From positions 3,261,501 to 3,325,500 of the forward strand of contig NZ_JAYERP010000001.1 of NCBI RefSeq assembly GCF_034718895.1: 64,000 nt of DNA. The letters run 5' to 3'. Made by a program: the position numbers and the translations under genes. Of the stretch, positions 7,990 through 17,531 are shown piece after piece. The notes beneath the pieces were generated by a model that was not told the origin of the DNA, did no database searches, and saw only the letters and a program-made list of their open reading frames with translations. Numbering within the stretch: position 1 is the stretch's first letter; every line of letters starts with the position of its first letter. This stretch comes from Paenibacillus phoenicis (lineage in GTDB: Bacteria > Bacillota > Bacilli > Paenibacillales > Paenibacillaceae).

Positions 7990-8718
7990 TTATAGGGTTA
8001 CCCAGCCGAACTTAATCGCATTAATAACCGCTTGGGTGCGATCATCGACGTCCATTTTTTGCAAAATACTGCTGACATGATTCTTAACCGTCTTCTCACT
8101 AATAAACAAATGTTCGCCAATCATCTTGTTGCTGCGGCCTTCCGCCATCAAGCGAAGCACTTCGGCCTCCCGGCGGGTCAGCGGGTTGTCGTCGCCGGCT
8201 ACGAATTTCACGCCTGCTTCGCGGATCGCGGTATCCTCGGCAATCGCTCCCGTTTCGCTCAGGTATTCCATCCGGCGCAGCTGCTGAATCAATTTGCCCG
8301 TCACCTTCGGGTGAATGAACGCATTGCCCTCTGCCACCGTGCGAATCGCATTGATCAGGGACTCCGCCTCCATATCCTTGAGCAGGTAACCCGTCGCACC
8401 TTTGCGCAGCGTTTCAAAAACATAACTCTCATCGTCATGAATCGACAGGATGATGACCTTCACATCCGGCAGCGCCTCGCGCAGCTCGGCTGTAGCATCC
8501 ACGCCGTTCAACAATGGCATATTAATGTCCATCAGTACGATTTCCGGCTGAAGCTGCAAGCAGCTTTCCAGCACCTGGGCGCCGTCGCCGCATTCGCCAA
8601 CGACTTCGATGTCTTCCTCCATATTCAAAATCCGCTTCAGACCCTCACGAAATAACTGGTGATCGTCCGCCAGGAGAACTTTAATCACTTGTCTGGTTCC
8701 ACTAGTAAGACTATCCAT
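7990..8718 (-). CDS. degU: Response regulator DegU
   Basis: NarL/FixJ-family regulator, partner of DegS, controlling exoenzymes, competence, motility and multicellular behaviour. The receiver domain starts at IKVLLADDHQLFREGLKRIL, the phospho-acceptor is the Asp in IVLMDINMPLLNG, and the C-terminal LuxR-type helix-turn-helix is LTRREAEVLRLMAEGRSNKM ... SEKTVKNHVSSILQKM. The start at 8718 was chosen because it begins MDSLTSGTRQ just after a GGAGT site and gives the family length (242 aa); a longer frame upstream is only degS sequence read out of frame. It overlaps the degS stop by 8 bp, implying translational coupling. Confidence 0.96.
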   Translation of the reverse strand: MDSLTSGTRQVIKVLLADDHQLFREGLKRILNMEEDIEVVGECGDGAQVLESCLQLQPEIVLMDINMPLLNGVDATAELREALPDVKVIILSIHDDESYVFETLRKGATGYLLKDMEAESLINAIRTVAEGNAFIHPKVTGKLIQQLRRMEYLSETGAIAEDTAIREAGVKFVAGDDNPLTRREAEVLRLMAEGRSNKMIGEHLFISEKTVKNHVSSILQKMDVDDRTQAVINAIKFGWVTL

Positions 8719-9883
8719 CCTGGTACTCCTTTCTCTTATCTGAGTTGGTTGGGATATGAATGATGATTTTCGTGCCCAAGTTGGCCGCCGATTCAATTTC
8801 CATCCGGCCTTCGAGCAGCTCCACTCTCTCCCGCATGCCAATCAATCCAAAGTGCGTATGCTCTTTCGTCTTCTGTTCCAGTTGGTCCACTTTGAAGCCT
8901 AACCCGTTATCTGTTACCACAATACGGATCATTTGTGCCTGGTACGTGATTTCAACGCCCACATAAGTTGGAAAAGCATGCTTCGCCGCATTGGTCAGCG
9001 CTTCCTGTACCAGCCGGAAGATCGCTGCCTCCATCGGAGAGGACAACCGGTGCTCTTTGCCCCGGGTTTCAAAGGTTGCTCTGATTTTCGTTTTTTCTTC
9101 GTAGTCATGTACATACTTCCGCAGCGTCGGAATCAATCCCAGATCATCCAAAGCCATCGGCCGCAGGTTGAAAATAACCTTCCGCATCTCTTCCAAACTC
9201 GAGCGGACCTGCGCTTTCAAATCTACTATTTCGTCCTGCACTAGTTTAAATTCCTGCTTAGCAAGCATTCTTTCTACAATTTCCGTCCTTAGCACTAGAT
9301 TCGCCAGAAGCTGGGCAGGACCGTCGTGAATCTCGCGGGAGATACGTTTTCGTTCCTCTTCCTGAGCCAAAATAATCTTCAATCCGATCAACTGACGGTT
9401 CTTCGCAGATTCCAAAATCCGGGTCACTTGTCCTAATTCACCGGAAAAATACTCCAGCACGACACTCATCTGCGAGCTGATCGTTTCGGCGCGCTCCACC
9501 GACTTCTCCACGTTACGTGCACGCTTCTGCAGTTCATCGCGGCGAGCCTTCAGATACATTTCCTTCTCCCGGTAAATGAGCAGGTCGAGCTGGAGCTGGG
9601 TTGCTTTTTCATAGGCTTGCTTAATATCTTCTTCAGTATAACGCACGAAGTCCCGGCTGACTTCCGTCAGCCGGATGCGGGATTTTCGGTAGTTGACCTC
9701 AAGTTGATCAACCTTCTCTACCGTTTCCGCCGTTTCCTTCATGACATTCTGCAGCTCGTTGTTGAGCGTCTTCAGCTCATTCCGGGCTGAATCTAGTATT
9801 TCCAGGATCTGCAGCTTGCTATTTTCCAATACGCTTACGGCGTTATTAATAACGCGATCTATGGCATCCGCTTGAAAATCCAC
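8711..9883 (-). CDS. degS: Sensor histidine kinase DegS
   Basis: Cytoplasmic sensor kinase of the HisKA_3 class that phosphorylates DegU. Of 390 residues, the first about 180 are a long coiled coil (sensor domain), followed by the phospho-acceptor motif RISREIHDGPAQLLANLV and a GHKL ATPase domain with QEALTNAAKHAF and DNGLGF, ending in GLIGMRERVELLEGRM. There is no membrane segment, as in B. subtilis DegS (385 aa). It lies upstream of degU with an 8-bp overlap. Confidence 0.96.
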   Translation of the reverse strand: MDFQADAIDRVINNAVSVLENSKLQILEILDSARNELKTLNNELQNVMKETAETVEKVDQLEVNYRKSRIRLTEVSRDFVRYTEEDIKQAYEKATQLQLDLLIYREKEMYLKARRDELQKRARNVEKSVERAETISSQMSVVLEYFSGELGQVTRILESAKNRQLIGLKIILAQEEERKRISREIHDGPAQLLANLVLRTEIVERMLAKQEFKLVQDEIVDLKAQVRSSLEEMRKVIFNLRPMALDDLGLIPTLRKYVHDYEEKTKIRATFETRGKEHRLSSPMEAAIFRLVQEALTNAAKHAFPTYVGVEITYQAQMIRIVVTDNGLGFKVDQLEQKTKEHTHFGLIGMRERVELLEGRMEIESAANLGTKIIIHIPTNSDKRKEYQDG

Positions 9884-9930
9884 ACAATCCTTCTCCGTTT
9901 CTTAGTCCGTATAGTCCCAGACTAATCATA

Positions 9931-12723
9931 TCATGATTCGAGGGTAATGGATTTGGTTTTCTTCTCCCAATTTACGCCAATTCCAAGCTGTTCGGAGACC
10001 AAACGTAATGGGACTAAAGTCCTTCCGTTAACAATAATTGGAGAAACCTCCGCTTTGGAAGAGACCCCGTTAAGCAAAAATGTCTTCTGCCCCACCGTCA
10101 GCTCCAATACCGTAGCACCGCGGGTTACCGTGATTTTTTTGGCTGCCCCGTTCCAAGCTGCGTTCCCGCCAAAGACGTCCAGCACGTACTTGATCGGCAC
10201 GTAGGTCGTGTTGTCTTTGAGCAATGGCGCAACTTCCAGGTTTTGCTGCTTCCCGTTTACCGTCATCGACTTCTGGCCGATTACCATCACTGCCTTCGCG
10301 CTTGGGAAATCTTGGTTGCTGCCGCCGGATGCAGGAGCCGTAAACCGTACATTGTCAAAAGATACGCTGCCTGTCAGCGCCCGTTCGTCCTGGCCTTCTT
10401 CGACGTTTACGACATAAAGCCGCTTCAGCTTTGCCGGGAATTTGATGTTACCCGCGGTCAGATCCGCCGTCAGCGTCTTCCAACCGGTGTAATCCATCGG
10501 ACGCGCGAGGTCGATGTAAACTGGCTTGCCGTCCGCGTCAGACAACTCGGCGCGCACCCAGTTCAGACTCGCATCGCCTAGCACATCCACCGTCAAGGTC
10601 GTTGCGTTGTCCGGGATCGCTCTGCCGCTCGTGCCGTTAAATTGGGCATAAGCAAACTTGCTGCCGGAACCGCCGGTCAGATCGTAATCTAGCTTCAACA
10701 CCTTGGAGTTGGCGCGCTCGCCGGTTCCTTGCACAATGCTTACCGATCCTTTCGCTTCAGCCGGAAGACCGGTGAAGGAAATCGGGTAGGCGACGTTTTC
10801 GAAGCTTTCCCAGATCGTTTCGGTGGAAGCAGACAGCACGACCGGTGTTCCGTTAAAGCCGTCATAGGATGGCGTCGCATACGCAAACTTCGCCCCATTG
10901 TTCACGGATTGGACTGTCAGCACGCCGCCTTGTACGCTGGCTTTCATACCGCTGAACGTCCATTTCACCGATTCCGCTGGAACGTCAACCGTACGTCCAT
11001 CCTTCAGCTTGGCGGTTACGGCGACCGTTACGCTGGTTCCTGCTTGCAGCGGAGCAAACGTTGTGCCCGGCGTCAGGCTTTCCAGATCCGTGCCGCCCAG
11101 CACCTTCACGTCCATGCTGGTTTTGGCTTGCCCGCTGGTGGCGGTAATTTTGGCGGTGCCCGCCTTCACGCCTTTAAAGCCGCTGCCGGTCCATACCACG
11201 TTGCCGTTGCTGGCTTGCCACGAAGCTTGGATGCCGCTCGTATCGATCGGATTGTAGTACGTATCATATCCTTTCAAAGCGTACGGCACAGTTTGCCCGA
11301 TGAACAACGTGGAGGAGCCGCTGACTTTGAGACCAAGCAGCGAACCTTGCGGTGCCGTCGTAAATACGCCAAGCCCGTTGGCAACCGCACGTTGCCCCGC
11401 CGCCCCATTGGACGTCGTAAAAGTGAGCTGCGGTGTCGTTTCTGCCAGCGGCCGCGTGACCATCGTTGTGGAGCCGCCGCCGTCCAGGTTCAAGCCTTTC
11501 CAGACACCGATTCCCGTCATGAAGCCTTGCAGCTCCTTCAAGGTGAGGCCGGTGCTGTTGCTGTTTTTCTCGGCGGTAATGATATAGGCCGTTTTCCCGT
11601 CTTTGGAGTAACCTACTGCGGTCCGTGCCACGGCGCTGCCTCCGCTGATCGATGTCGTTGAACGGGTAAACGCCGATGCTTTGCCTTGGTCGACCAATAG
11701 CGTGTGGCCGCCAATCATCATTTTCAGATCCGCCGGGTCTACGAGTTGCCCGTCAGTCAAAGATTGCAGCTGATAGACTGTATCCACGCGCTGACCGACT
11801 TGCAGGTGAGTAGCTACATAGTCCGCCGCCGTGCCATGCGCACGCAAAATATACCCATCCGCCGGCACCGGTCCCGGAATCGCCGCTTTGATGGAGATCT
11901 GTGTAATCACGCCTCCTTGCACCAAAACCTCAGTTGGCGTCGTTGCGCTGGCCGCTGGACGTTCCTCCGCTTTCCAGGCACTCGTATAAATAAACATCTT
12001 GTTCACGTGGCTATAGGCCTTGTCCGGCTCAGTCATATAGGATTCCTGGTTGATGCCCGCAAGCGGGAACGTCGAACCGTCCTCGGCGAACACCGTACCG
12101 CTGAAGCCAAAACGGTCGATCAGCGGGGTCCCGTCATTGCGCACGGCAAAAGCATACATCCCCTGCAGCTGAGCCGGGCTGGTAACAACGGTCCCTTTCG
12201 ACACCGCCGGTCCCATCGGAACGCCTTGGCCGCCGGTCGCAAAGAAATCACCGTTCACCCCGGCGACAGCCCCGGTTTCCTTGACCATCCCTTCCACGCT
12301 TTGTCTCGTCGTTACTTGTCCCCCTTTGCCGGTCATCACGTCCAGCTGGACGTAAGGATTCGTCAAATCCACCTCAATTACATCGGTCAGCACCTTCACC
12401 GGTTTGCCCGACCGGGTCACCGTGTACTCGTATTTCACAAGCTTGGCCCCCGACGTGATCATTTCTTCGCTAAGCTTCACCGTTTGGCTTGCTGCTGCTT
12501 CCGCAGTCAAAGCCGGTCCCGCGATCGGTCCAATGCCAATCACAGGCTGAATCCATATCAATCCCGCCAGCGTGACAAGTGCGATGCGTTTGCCGCTCTT
12601 TGCCACCAGGTGGGCCAACTTCGAGTTTTGACGTTCGACAACTTCCAGATCCATATTCACTTGGATTTGGTTTGTTCCGGTTTCGTCTCTTCTGACTACC
12701 ATTTTGTTAGACAACTCTCCCAT
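9931..12723 (-). CDS. Secreted phosphodiester glycosidase-like protein with copper-amine-oxidase N-type domain
   Basis: A 930-residue exported protein. A hydrophobic segment at about 48-62 (ALVTLAGLIWIQPVIG) is preceded by an unusually long charged N-terminus. A phosphodiester glycosidase (NAGPA-type) domain spans about 95-450, with TGVNGDFFATGGQGVPMG and the closing signature GLNLDGGGSTTMVTRP. Then come Ig-like segments, a carbohydrate-binding-like beta-sandwich (about 655-800, WESFENVAYPISF ... VSFDNVRF), and two copper amine oxidase N-type repeats at the C-terminus (DNTTYVPIKYVLDVFG, NGRTLVPLRLVSEQLG). NAGPA-type enzymes cleave sugar-phosphodiester links, so a cell-wall or capsular polymer substrate is plausible but inferred. 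The start is uncertain: an ATG at 12702 has a GGGAGAG site about 12 bases upstream. Confidence 0.85.
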   Translation of the reverse strand: MGELSNKMVVRRDETGTNQIQVNMDLEVVERQNSKLAHLVAKSGKRIALVTLAGLIWIQPVIGIGPIAGPALTAEAAASQTVKLSEEMITSGAKLVKYEYTVTRSGKPVKVLTDVIEVDLTNPYVQLDVMTGKGGQVTTRQSVEGMVKETGAVAGVNGDFFATGGQGVPMGPAVSKGTVVTSPAQLQGMYAFAVRNDGTPLIDRFGFSGTVFAEDGSTFPLAGINQESYMTEPDKAYSHVNKMFIYTSAWKAEERPAASATTPTEVLVQGGVITQISIKAAIPGPVPADGYILRAHGTAADYVATHLQVGQRVDTVYQLQSLTDGQLVDPADLKMMIGGHTLLVDQGKASAFTRSTTSISGGSAVARTAVGYSKDGKTAYIITAEKNSNSTGLTLKELQGFMTGIGVWKGLNLDGGGSTTMVTRPLAETTPQLTFTTSNGAAGQRAVANGLGVFTTAPQGSLLGLKVSGSSTLFIGQTVPYALKGYDTYYNPIDTSGIQASWQASNGNVVWTGSGFKGVKAGTAKITATSGQAKTSMDVKVLGGTDLESLTPGTTFAPLQAGTSVTVAVTAKLKDGRTVDVPAESVKWTFSGMKASVQGGVLTVQSVNNGAKFAYATPSYDGFNGTPVVLSASTETIWESFENVAYPISFTGLPAEAKGSVSIVQGTGERANSKVLKLDYDLTGGSGSKFAYAQFNGTSGRAIPDNATTLTVDVLGDASLNWVRAELSDADGKPVYIDLARPMDYTGWKTLTADLTAGNIKFPAKLKRLYVVNVEEGQDERALTGSVSFDNVRFTAPASGGSNQDFPSAKAVMVIGQKSMTVNGKQQNLEVAPLLKDNTTYVPIKYVLDVFGGNAAWNGAAKKITVTRGATVLELTVGQKTFLLNGVSSKAEVSPIIVNGRTLVPLRLVSEQLGIGVNWEKKTKSITLES

Positions 12724-12843
12724 CTGTTCATGCTTCTAACGCGCTTCTATAAAGCTAGTCCCTTATTAATAGACTACTTTTAAGCCGAAAAGTTACGAAA
12801 TTTAGCAAGATTGTTAAAGGAACCTATCAATTTCTTTAACTTT

Positions 12844-12969
12844 TGTGGAATATCTATGTGGGTAATGTGGATATTGGGGATAAATTCTGTGGAAAACTAG
12901 GATAACTTTTGTTCGTTCCTCTTATCGCATGTGCTTAACTTCTGTGGATAATGTGGATTTGGTAGATAA
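12844..12969 (+). promoter_or_regulatory. Cluster of DnaA-box-like 9-mers
   Basis: At least eight sites matching the DnaA box complement TGTGGATAA at 7-9 of 9 positions, all in one orientation: 12844, 12857, 12866, 12875, 12888, 12943 (perfect), 12952 and 12961. Two groups of three abut at exactly 9-bp spacing (12857/12866/12875 and 12943/12952/12961). The cluster begins about 120 bp upstream of the glycosidase-like gene. There is no dnaA or dnaN in the window, so this is not the usual oriC; a DnaA-titration or regulatory cluster is inferred. Confidence 0.65.
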
Positions 12970-13288
12970 CTTGTGAGCAAAACTTTCCCCGAAGGAAGGC
13001 CTCGCTCCGCCTTGCTCAACTCCGAACACCGCACTTATGCACATACGCACTTACTCACAAACACATTTACAATCTGCACGCCCCTTCTCGCACCTTTTTT
13101 GCACGATTATCCCTTTCGTTCAGAAAAGAGAGTTCGAGATTCGGTTACCGTGGGAGAGCCGATACATCCCATTTTAACAGTTGCTAGGGGATCTTCTACT
13201 GAACAGCTCTATCCGCCCTCCTCCACAACCTGATGCAACGGGATAATCCTCGCAAGAGATCTGGCCGCCTACATTCCCCTCCTAAGTC
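12970..13288. other. Gene-free stretch between the DnaA-box cluster and the SLH-gene terminator
   Basis: No reading frame, repeat or promoter could be supported in these about 320 bp. Confidence 0.4.
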
Positions 13289-13329
13289 AAAAAAATCCCG
13301 ACACCAGGGCTCCTCCCCTAGTGCCGGGA
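13289..13329 (-). terminator. Terminator after the SLH/Ig-like protein gene
   Basis: On the minus strand TCCCGGCAC pairs with GTGTCGGGA across a short C/G-rich loop and is followed by a run of seven T (13295-13289). Confidence 0.85.
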
Positions 13330-13341
13330 AACATTGTAGAT

Positions 13342-16300
13342 TTAAATGTAGTTCAGTTTATCCAGAACTCGTTTCAGCATGACCGCCGCTTGCGCACGTG
13401 TCGCATTCCCCTGCGGCTGGAACGTATTTGTCGTTACGCCCTGAATGATGCCTTCCTTCACGGCTTTGGCCACCGTTTCCTTGGACTGGATCTTGGCCGC
13501 GTCCTTGAACTTCGTTAGCGTTGCCGTGCTCGCACCGTTCATCGACGTATTGTAGCCAGCGTATTCCATCGCCCGCACCATCATCAGCGCCATTTGCTCC
13601 CGCGTGATGTTGCTGTTCGGCTTAAACGTGCCGTCGGCATTGCCATTGATAATCCCAGCCTTCGCCGCCGCCCCGATATACGCCGCCGTCGTTCCGGAAG
13701 AAACGTCCGGGAAGCGGCGGGCACTTGCCTCATCCCCGGCCAGCCCCAGCCCTTTCGCGATGAAGACGGCGAACTCCGCGCGGGTGATGTTTTTGTTTGG
13801 TTCGAAGTTCGTGCCAGAGTTAGATCTAGGTTCAACAATGAGCTTGTTTGCAAGTTCAAGGATGTCATTTTTAGCCCAGTGTGTGGTCGTATCGCTAAAA
13901 TAGCTGTAACCCAATGCAGGACCGATCGTCGTATTTCCCGTGATCGTTCCGTCAAACAATAGATTCGCTCCGCTGCTTGTCACTTTGGATGGAACATGGC
14001 TCAAAGCACCCGATGTCGTATCATACTGGACCAAGGAAGCTTGGGCTGCTGCCGAAGCTTGCCCCGCCGCCCGGTAATGCAGTTGTCCGGTAAAATCCAA
14101 GCTTCCACTGCTTTGAGCGCCTGAAGCGTTCGTTGCAGACACCGAGATTTGGATAGGGTCAGCAATAGATGAGATGTTGATACCTGCTGCTGTCGTCGGT
14201 CTTGGCAATTGGTTCTTCGATACCGGCTCCAATTGGATGAACAGGTTAGCGCTATTGATCGAGCTCACCATTAAGCTTTGGTATAGCTCAGAGAACGGGA
14301 TTTTCTCAATGGGAAGTTCAAACAGCGTGCTTCCGTATCTCACCGCCAAAGAACCCGTTTTGCCGCTATTATAATATTCCATAAAGCCTGACATCGGAAT
14401 GACTACCTGAGCAGCCTTCTCCGTTGATGGAACTTCAAATACAAGCATTCGGTTGCTTACATTACTGTTGCTAAAATATTTTAAAGTTTCGGCAACCTTC
14501 GCACTATCCAACGTGTATTTATTTACGATGGTGCCATTGGTCAACCGGCTGCTGCTAGTTGTTGCCGAATTGGTCCCTAGCACGTATCCGCTCTTCCCAA
14601 AGTCGGAAGTGCTCAATGCAGTAAGGTAGGATGGGACCCCATTAGTTGTACCCGTACTTGTTTCCGTATCCGTCAGATTTTGCAAAGTCAAATCGCTGAA
14701 GCCCTTAACTTTAGTACCCGTCGATTGATATAAAGGGGTTGCCCCTTCCATATAGGACAGCTTCACCGTTTGAGACTTCGTCACCGGAGAGCTCAGCTTG
14801 ATCGTTAAGGTATCTCCGCTGATCGAAGCGCTTTGAATCGTCCGGTTGTTCAAATCTACCGCGACATAGAACTGCGAAATGGATAGATTCGAAATCGGCA
14901 TTAAGCCTCCATTAAACGTCACCGTAATCGTATCTCCCCGCACGATAGCGGAGCGAATCCCTTCCATCACCAATCCATATGATACAGGTTGCAGATCGAT
15001 ATAACCGGCTAAGTTGCCGTTCAGATCGGCGGTTCCTCCTATACCAGAAACGTAAGACAACGTGACGTTTTGCGTCTGTGTAAAAGAGGAGGCTAACGTC
15101 AAAATCACTTGATTATCTTTGATCTCGACATTGGTGACGTAAACAGGTGAATTGTTAACCAATACTGAGAACTGGCTCTTCAACGGGAGACTGGTTGGAC
15201 TCAAGGCCTCGTTATAGGTTAAGACAATCTTATTCCCGGATCCTTCGATACTCTTAATTTCTGGTGGTTTGGTATCATAACTATTTCGTACATAATAGTC
15301 ACTAAAAGCTGCAATATTCTGCCCTCGGCTGTCTTGCAACGGATACGAGCCTGGTGAATATGATACCTTCACAACCTCACCATTGGATACACTGCTGGAT
15401 AAATACAGCGTGACAATACTTCCACTTTGCGAAATACTTTTGATCCCTTTGGAGCGCCCATCTGCGGTGACGGAGAACTGTCGGTAAGCATTACTCGAAA
15501 CGCTTTTTAAGTCATCTGAGAAATACAGAGTTAAGGTGCTACCGCTAACAAAACCCTCACTAGGCTTGGGCAGTACAGAATTAATGCTGTTTGTTACCTC
15601 TTTGGAAAAAGTCGCCGCATTATTACCTGCCACATCACGGATCGGACGAACGCTATTCCCCGAATAGCTGATCATGATCTTCTGACCAACCGCAACCCCG
15701 GTCTCTAAAGTAACATATACGCTGTCTCCGGATACATGCGCAGAAGACAATCTCCGCGTTTCGCCGTTCACTGTCACACTAAAACTGGAAGTCAGCAAGC
15801 TGACTGAGGAGTCCAGCGCCTCGTTATATTGCAAACGAATCGTAGAATTGCTGTACATCGTTGCACTTTGTAATACGGGAGCGGTCTTGTCCGCTGATAC
15901 AGTTTGGAACGTCCAGCTTGTAACACCACTGATTCCCGGGTAGTTGGCTCCAGTTGCATAATCCGAAATTGCCCCGTTCGCAATGTCCACATAATAAGTT
16001 GAAGCCTCTTGTAACTTCGGATCTGGTTTGATAATGACTTGCTTGTTGTCCGAAGATAAGGAGACATCAGCTCCCACTTGGGTTGCAGATCCTTGTTTAT
16101 ACAGTTTAATGCCAGAGGCATTATTTAGTTGAATCGTCCGATTAAACTTGATCGTTGGTGTAACAGTAACCGCATTGTTTGTACTCCGGTCGGCCGGAGA
16201 GAAAGTCGGAACCAATGTGGTCGACGACGAGCTCCCTGTCGTAAAGCTCCAGTTACGGGCTGTCGTAAGTATATTGTGATCGCTGTCTTCAAATAGGCCA

Positions 16301-17334
16301 GCTGGCACCTTTACCGTATAACTGGTGTTATAGGACAGAGTAGGGAGAGTAAGCGTGATATTACTTGTTCCTCCACCACTAACGTCAGCCGATGTGACGC
16401 TATATTCCTTCACAAGAGTTCCGGACGCGTTGTTTAACTCCAATCGAATGCTTCCTGCGATCGGATACACCGGACGTGTAAAGTTAAGTTGAATCGTTCC
16501 CGTAACAGGAACTCCGGTCGCATTGTTTGCAGGTACCGTACTGCTCCAGGCAACTGGTGTGCCCTGTACATTAAAGTACCAATCCGATGCACTGCTGATC
16601 CCTGCAAAAGGGTGGTCATCGATGTCTTTAAACGCCCCTGAGTCGATTAAGATATAATAGCGTTCCCCTGCAGTAAGCTTGTTCACCGTGAAGGAAGCTG
16701 TAGACCCTGAAACGGTAACTTCCGGTTGGCTTACTGCAATCGTAGCAATCGATTGGTTGTTTGAAGCTCTTTTGACATAAATATTGCCTGTTCCTTTTAA
16801 GATCGCCTTATCGAAAGTAATACTTAATAGAGTAGATGTTCCACTTACGGTCTGCCCTTTCCCAGGTGACAAAGACACAGGTAAATAGGTCGGATTCGTA
16901 CTCCCCGCAGCCGATAGAGTGGTGAAGGACAGATTGATTGCCTCAGATACGTTGGTCGAATCGTTGGCATCCACAAAAATGCCTGCGTCTCCTGTGATTT
17001 GATACGTTGTATTATAATCAAGCGGGGTTGGCAAATTAATATCGTAGCGGCTGATCGCAAAACTTTGCGGGGTGATCACTTCCGTAGCAATCACTGTGGA
17101 ATCTGCCGAGTTCCGAACTTCAATCGTCCCCCCTGCCATCTTCACATCCCGACCAAACTCCAATTGGACCTGGCTGGTATCAACCGAAACACCCTTTGCT
17201 CCATTTAATGGTTGCTTCAGGCTCACTTGAAATGTTCCGGCAGCCTGTGCCCCCATCATGCCATACATCAAGTTGACGAGCAAAACCACAACAAGACCAA
17301 TGGATAGTTTTCTACCTAGGCTAGTTCGCTTCAT
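13342..17334 (-). CDS. Large SLH-domain surface protein with Ig-like and SwmB-like repeats
   Basis: A 1330-residue cell-surface protein with a signal peptide (about 1-32, ending MMGAQAAG). Four SbsA/Big_5-type Ig-like domains follow (about 33-480; repeated patterns such as VPANNATGVPVTGTIQLNF), then about four repeats of the SwmB type (about 485-900, each with NEALDS-like and VTLSYxxG-like strands), a beta-rich region, and three C-terminal SLH domains carrying the motifs ITRAEFAV, ITREQMAL and ATRAQAAV. SLH domains bind pyruvylated secondary cell-wall polymer, so the protein is probably anchored through the csaB/tagA/tagO products encoded at 31-34 kb. The role of the stalk is unknown; adhesion or structure is likely. 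Confidence 0.9.
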   Translation of the reverse strand: MKRTSLGRKLSIGLVVVLLVNLMYGMMGAQAAGTFQVSLKQPLNGAKGVSVDTSQVQLEFGRDVKMAGGTIEVRNSADSTVIATEVITPQSFAISRYDINLPTPLDYNTTYQITGDAGIFVDANDSTNVSEAINLSFTTLSAAGSTNPTYLPVSLSPGKGQTVSGTSTLLSITFDKAILKGTGNIYVKRASNNQSIATIAVSQPEVTVSGSTASFTVNKLTAGERYYILIDSGAFKDIDDHPFAGISSASDWYFNVQGTPVAWSSTVPANNATGVPVTGTIQLNFTRPVYPIAGSIRLELNNASGTLVKEYSVTSADVSGGGTSNITLTLPTLSYNTSYTVKVPAGLFEDSDHNILTTARNWSFTTGSSSSTTLVPTFSPADRSTNNAVTVTPTIKFNRTIQLNNASGIKLYKQGSATQVGADVSLSSDNKQVIIKPDPKLQEASTYYVDIANGAISDYATGANYPGISGVTSWTFQTVSADKTAPVLQSATMYSNSTIRLQYNEALDSSVSLLTSSFSVTVNGETRRLSSAHVSGDSVYVTLETGVAVGQKIMISYSGNSVRPIRDVAGNNAATFSKEVTNSINSVLPKPSEGFVSGSTLTLYFSDDLKSVSSNAYRQFSVTADGRSKGIKSISQSGSIVTLYLSSSVSNGEVVKVSYSPGSYPLQDSRGQNIAAFSDYYVRNSYDTKPPEIKSIEGSGNKIVLTYNEALSPTSLPLKSQFSVLVNNSPVYVTNVEIKDNQVILTLASSFTQTQNVTLSYVSGIGGTADLNGNLAGYIDLQPVSYGLVMEGIRSAIVRGDTITVTFNGGLMPISNLSISQFYVAVDLNNRTIQSASISGDTLTIKLSSPVTKSQTVKLSYMEGATPLYQSTGTKVKGFSDLTLQNLTDTETSTGTTNGVPSYLTALSTSDFGKSGYVLGTNSATTSSSRLTNGTIVNKYTLDSAKVAETLKYFSNSNVSNRMLVFEVPSTEKAAQVVIPMSGFMEYYNSGKTGSLAVRYGSTLFELPIEKIPFSELYQSLMVSSINSANLFIQLEPVSKNQLPRPTTAAGINISSIADPIQISVSATNASGAQSSGSLDFTGQLHYRAAGQASAAAQASLVQYDTTSGALSHVPSKVTSSGANLLFDGTITGNTTIGPALGYSYFSDTTTHWAKNDILELANKLIVEPRSNSGTNFEPNKNITRAEFAVFIAKGLGLAGDEASARRFPDVSSGTTAAYIGAAAKAGIINGNADGTFKPNSNITREQMALMMVRAMEYAGYNTSMNGASTATLTKFKDAAKIQSKETVAKAVKEGIIQGVTTNTFQPQGNATRAQAAVMLKRVLDKLNYI

Positions 17335-17477
17335 TCTGGTAATCTTCCCCTTTCATGCAATACGAGAGCGATGTATCTGCATTTAGCCGCAAGGCCTCGA
17401 TGTGCCCATACCTATATCTATTAACGGCAAAAAGGGGTCCCAACTTTAGCCATCTTCCAAAACGAATCTGGGCAAAT

Positions 17478-17516
17478 AAAAACGGGTGCCTGTCTCTTAG
17501 AAGACAGATACCCGTT
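17478..17516 (-). terminator. metK terminator
   Basis: On the minus strand AACGGGT, then CTGTCT / AGACAG, and ACCCGTT form a long stem followed by a T tract. It starts just after the metK stop. Confidence 0.9.
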
Positions 17517-17531
17517 AGTTAATCTTATGAA

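Noticed and set aside
11704-12783. 359-codon plus-strand frame opposite the glycosidase-like gene
   Set aside because: His/Arg-rich antisense sequence without domain or ribosome site.
12844-12969. Chromosomal or plasmid replication origin
   Set aside because: The DnaA-box-like cluster is suggestive, but there is no dnaA, dnaN, rep or parAB gene nearby and the neighbours are ordinary housekeeping and surface genes. Called a DnaA-box cluster only.
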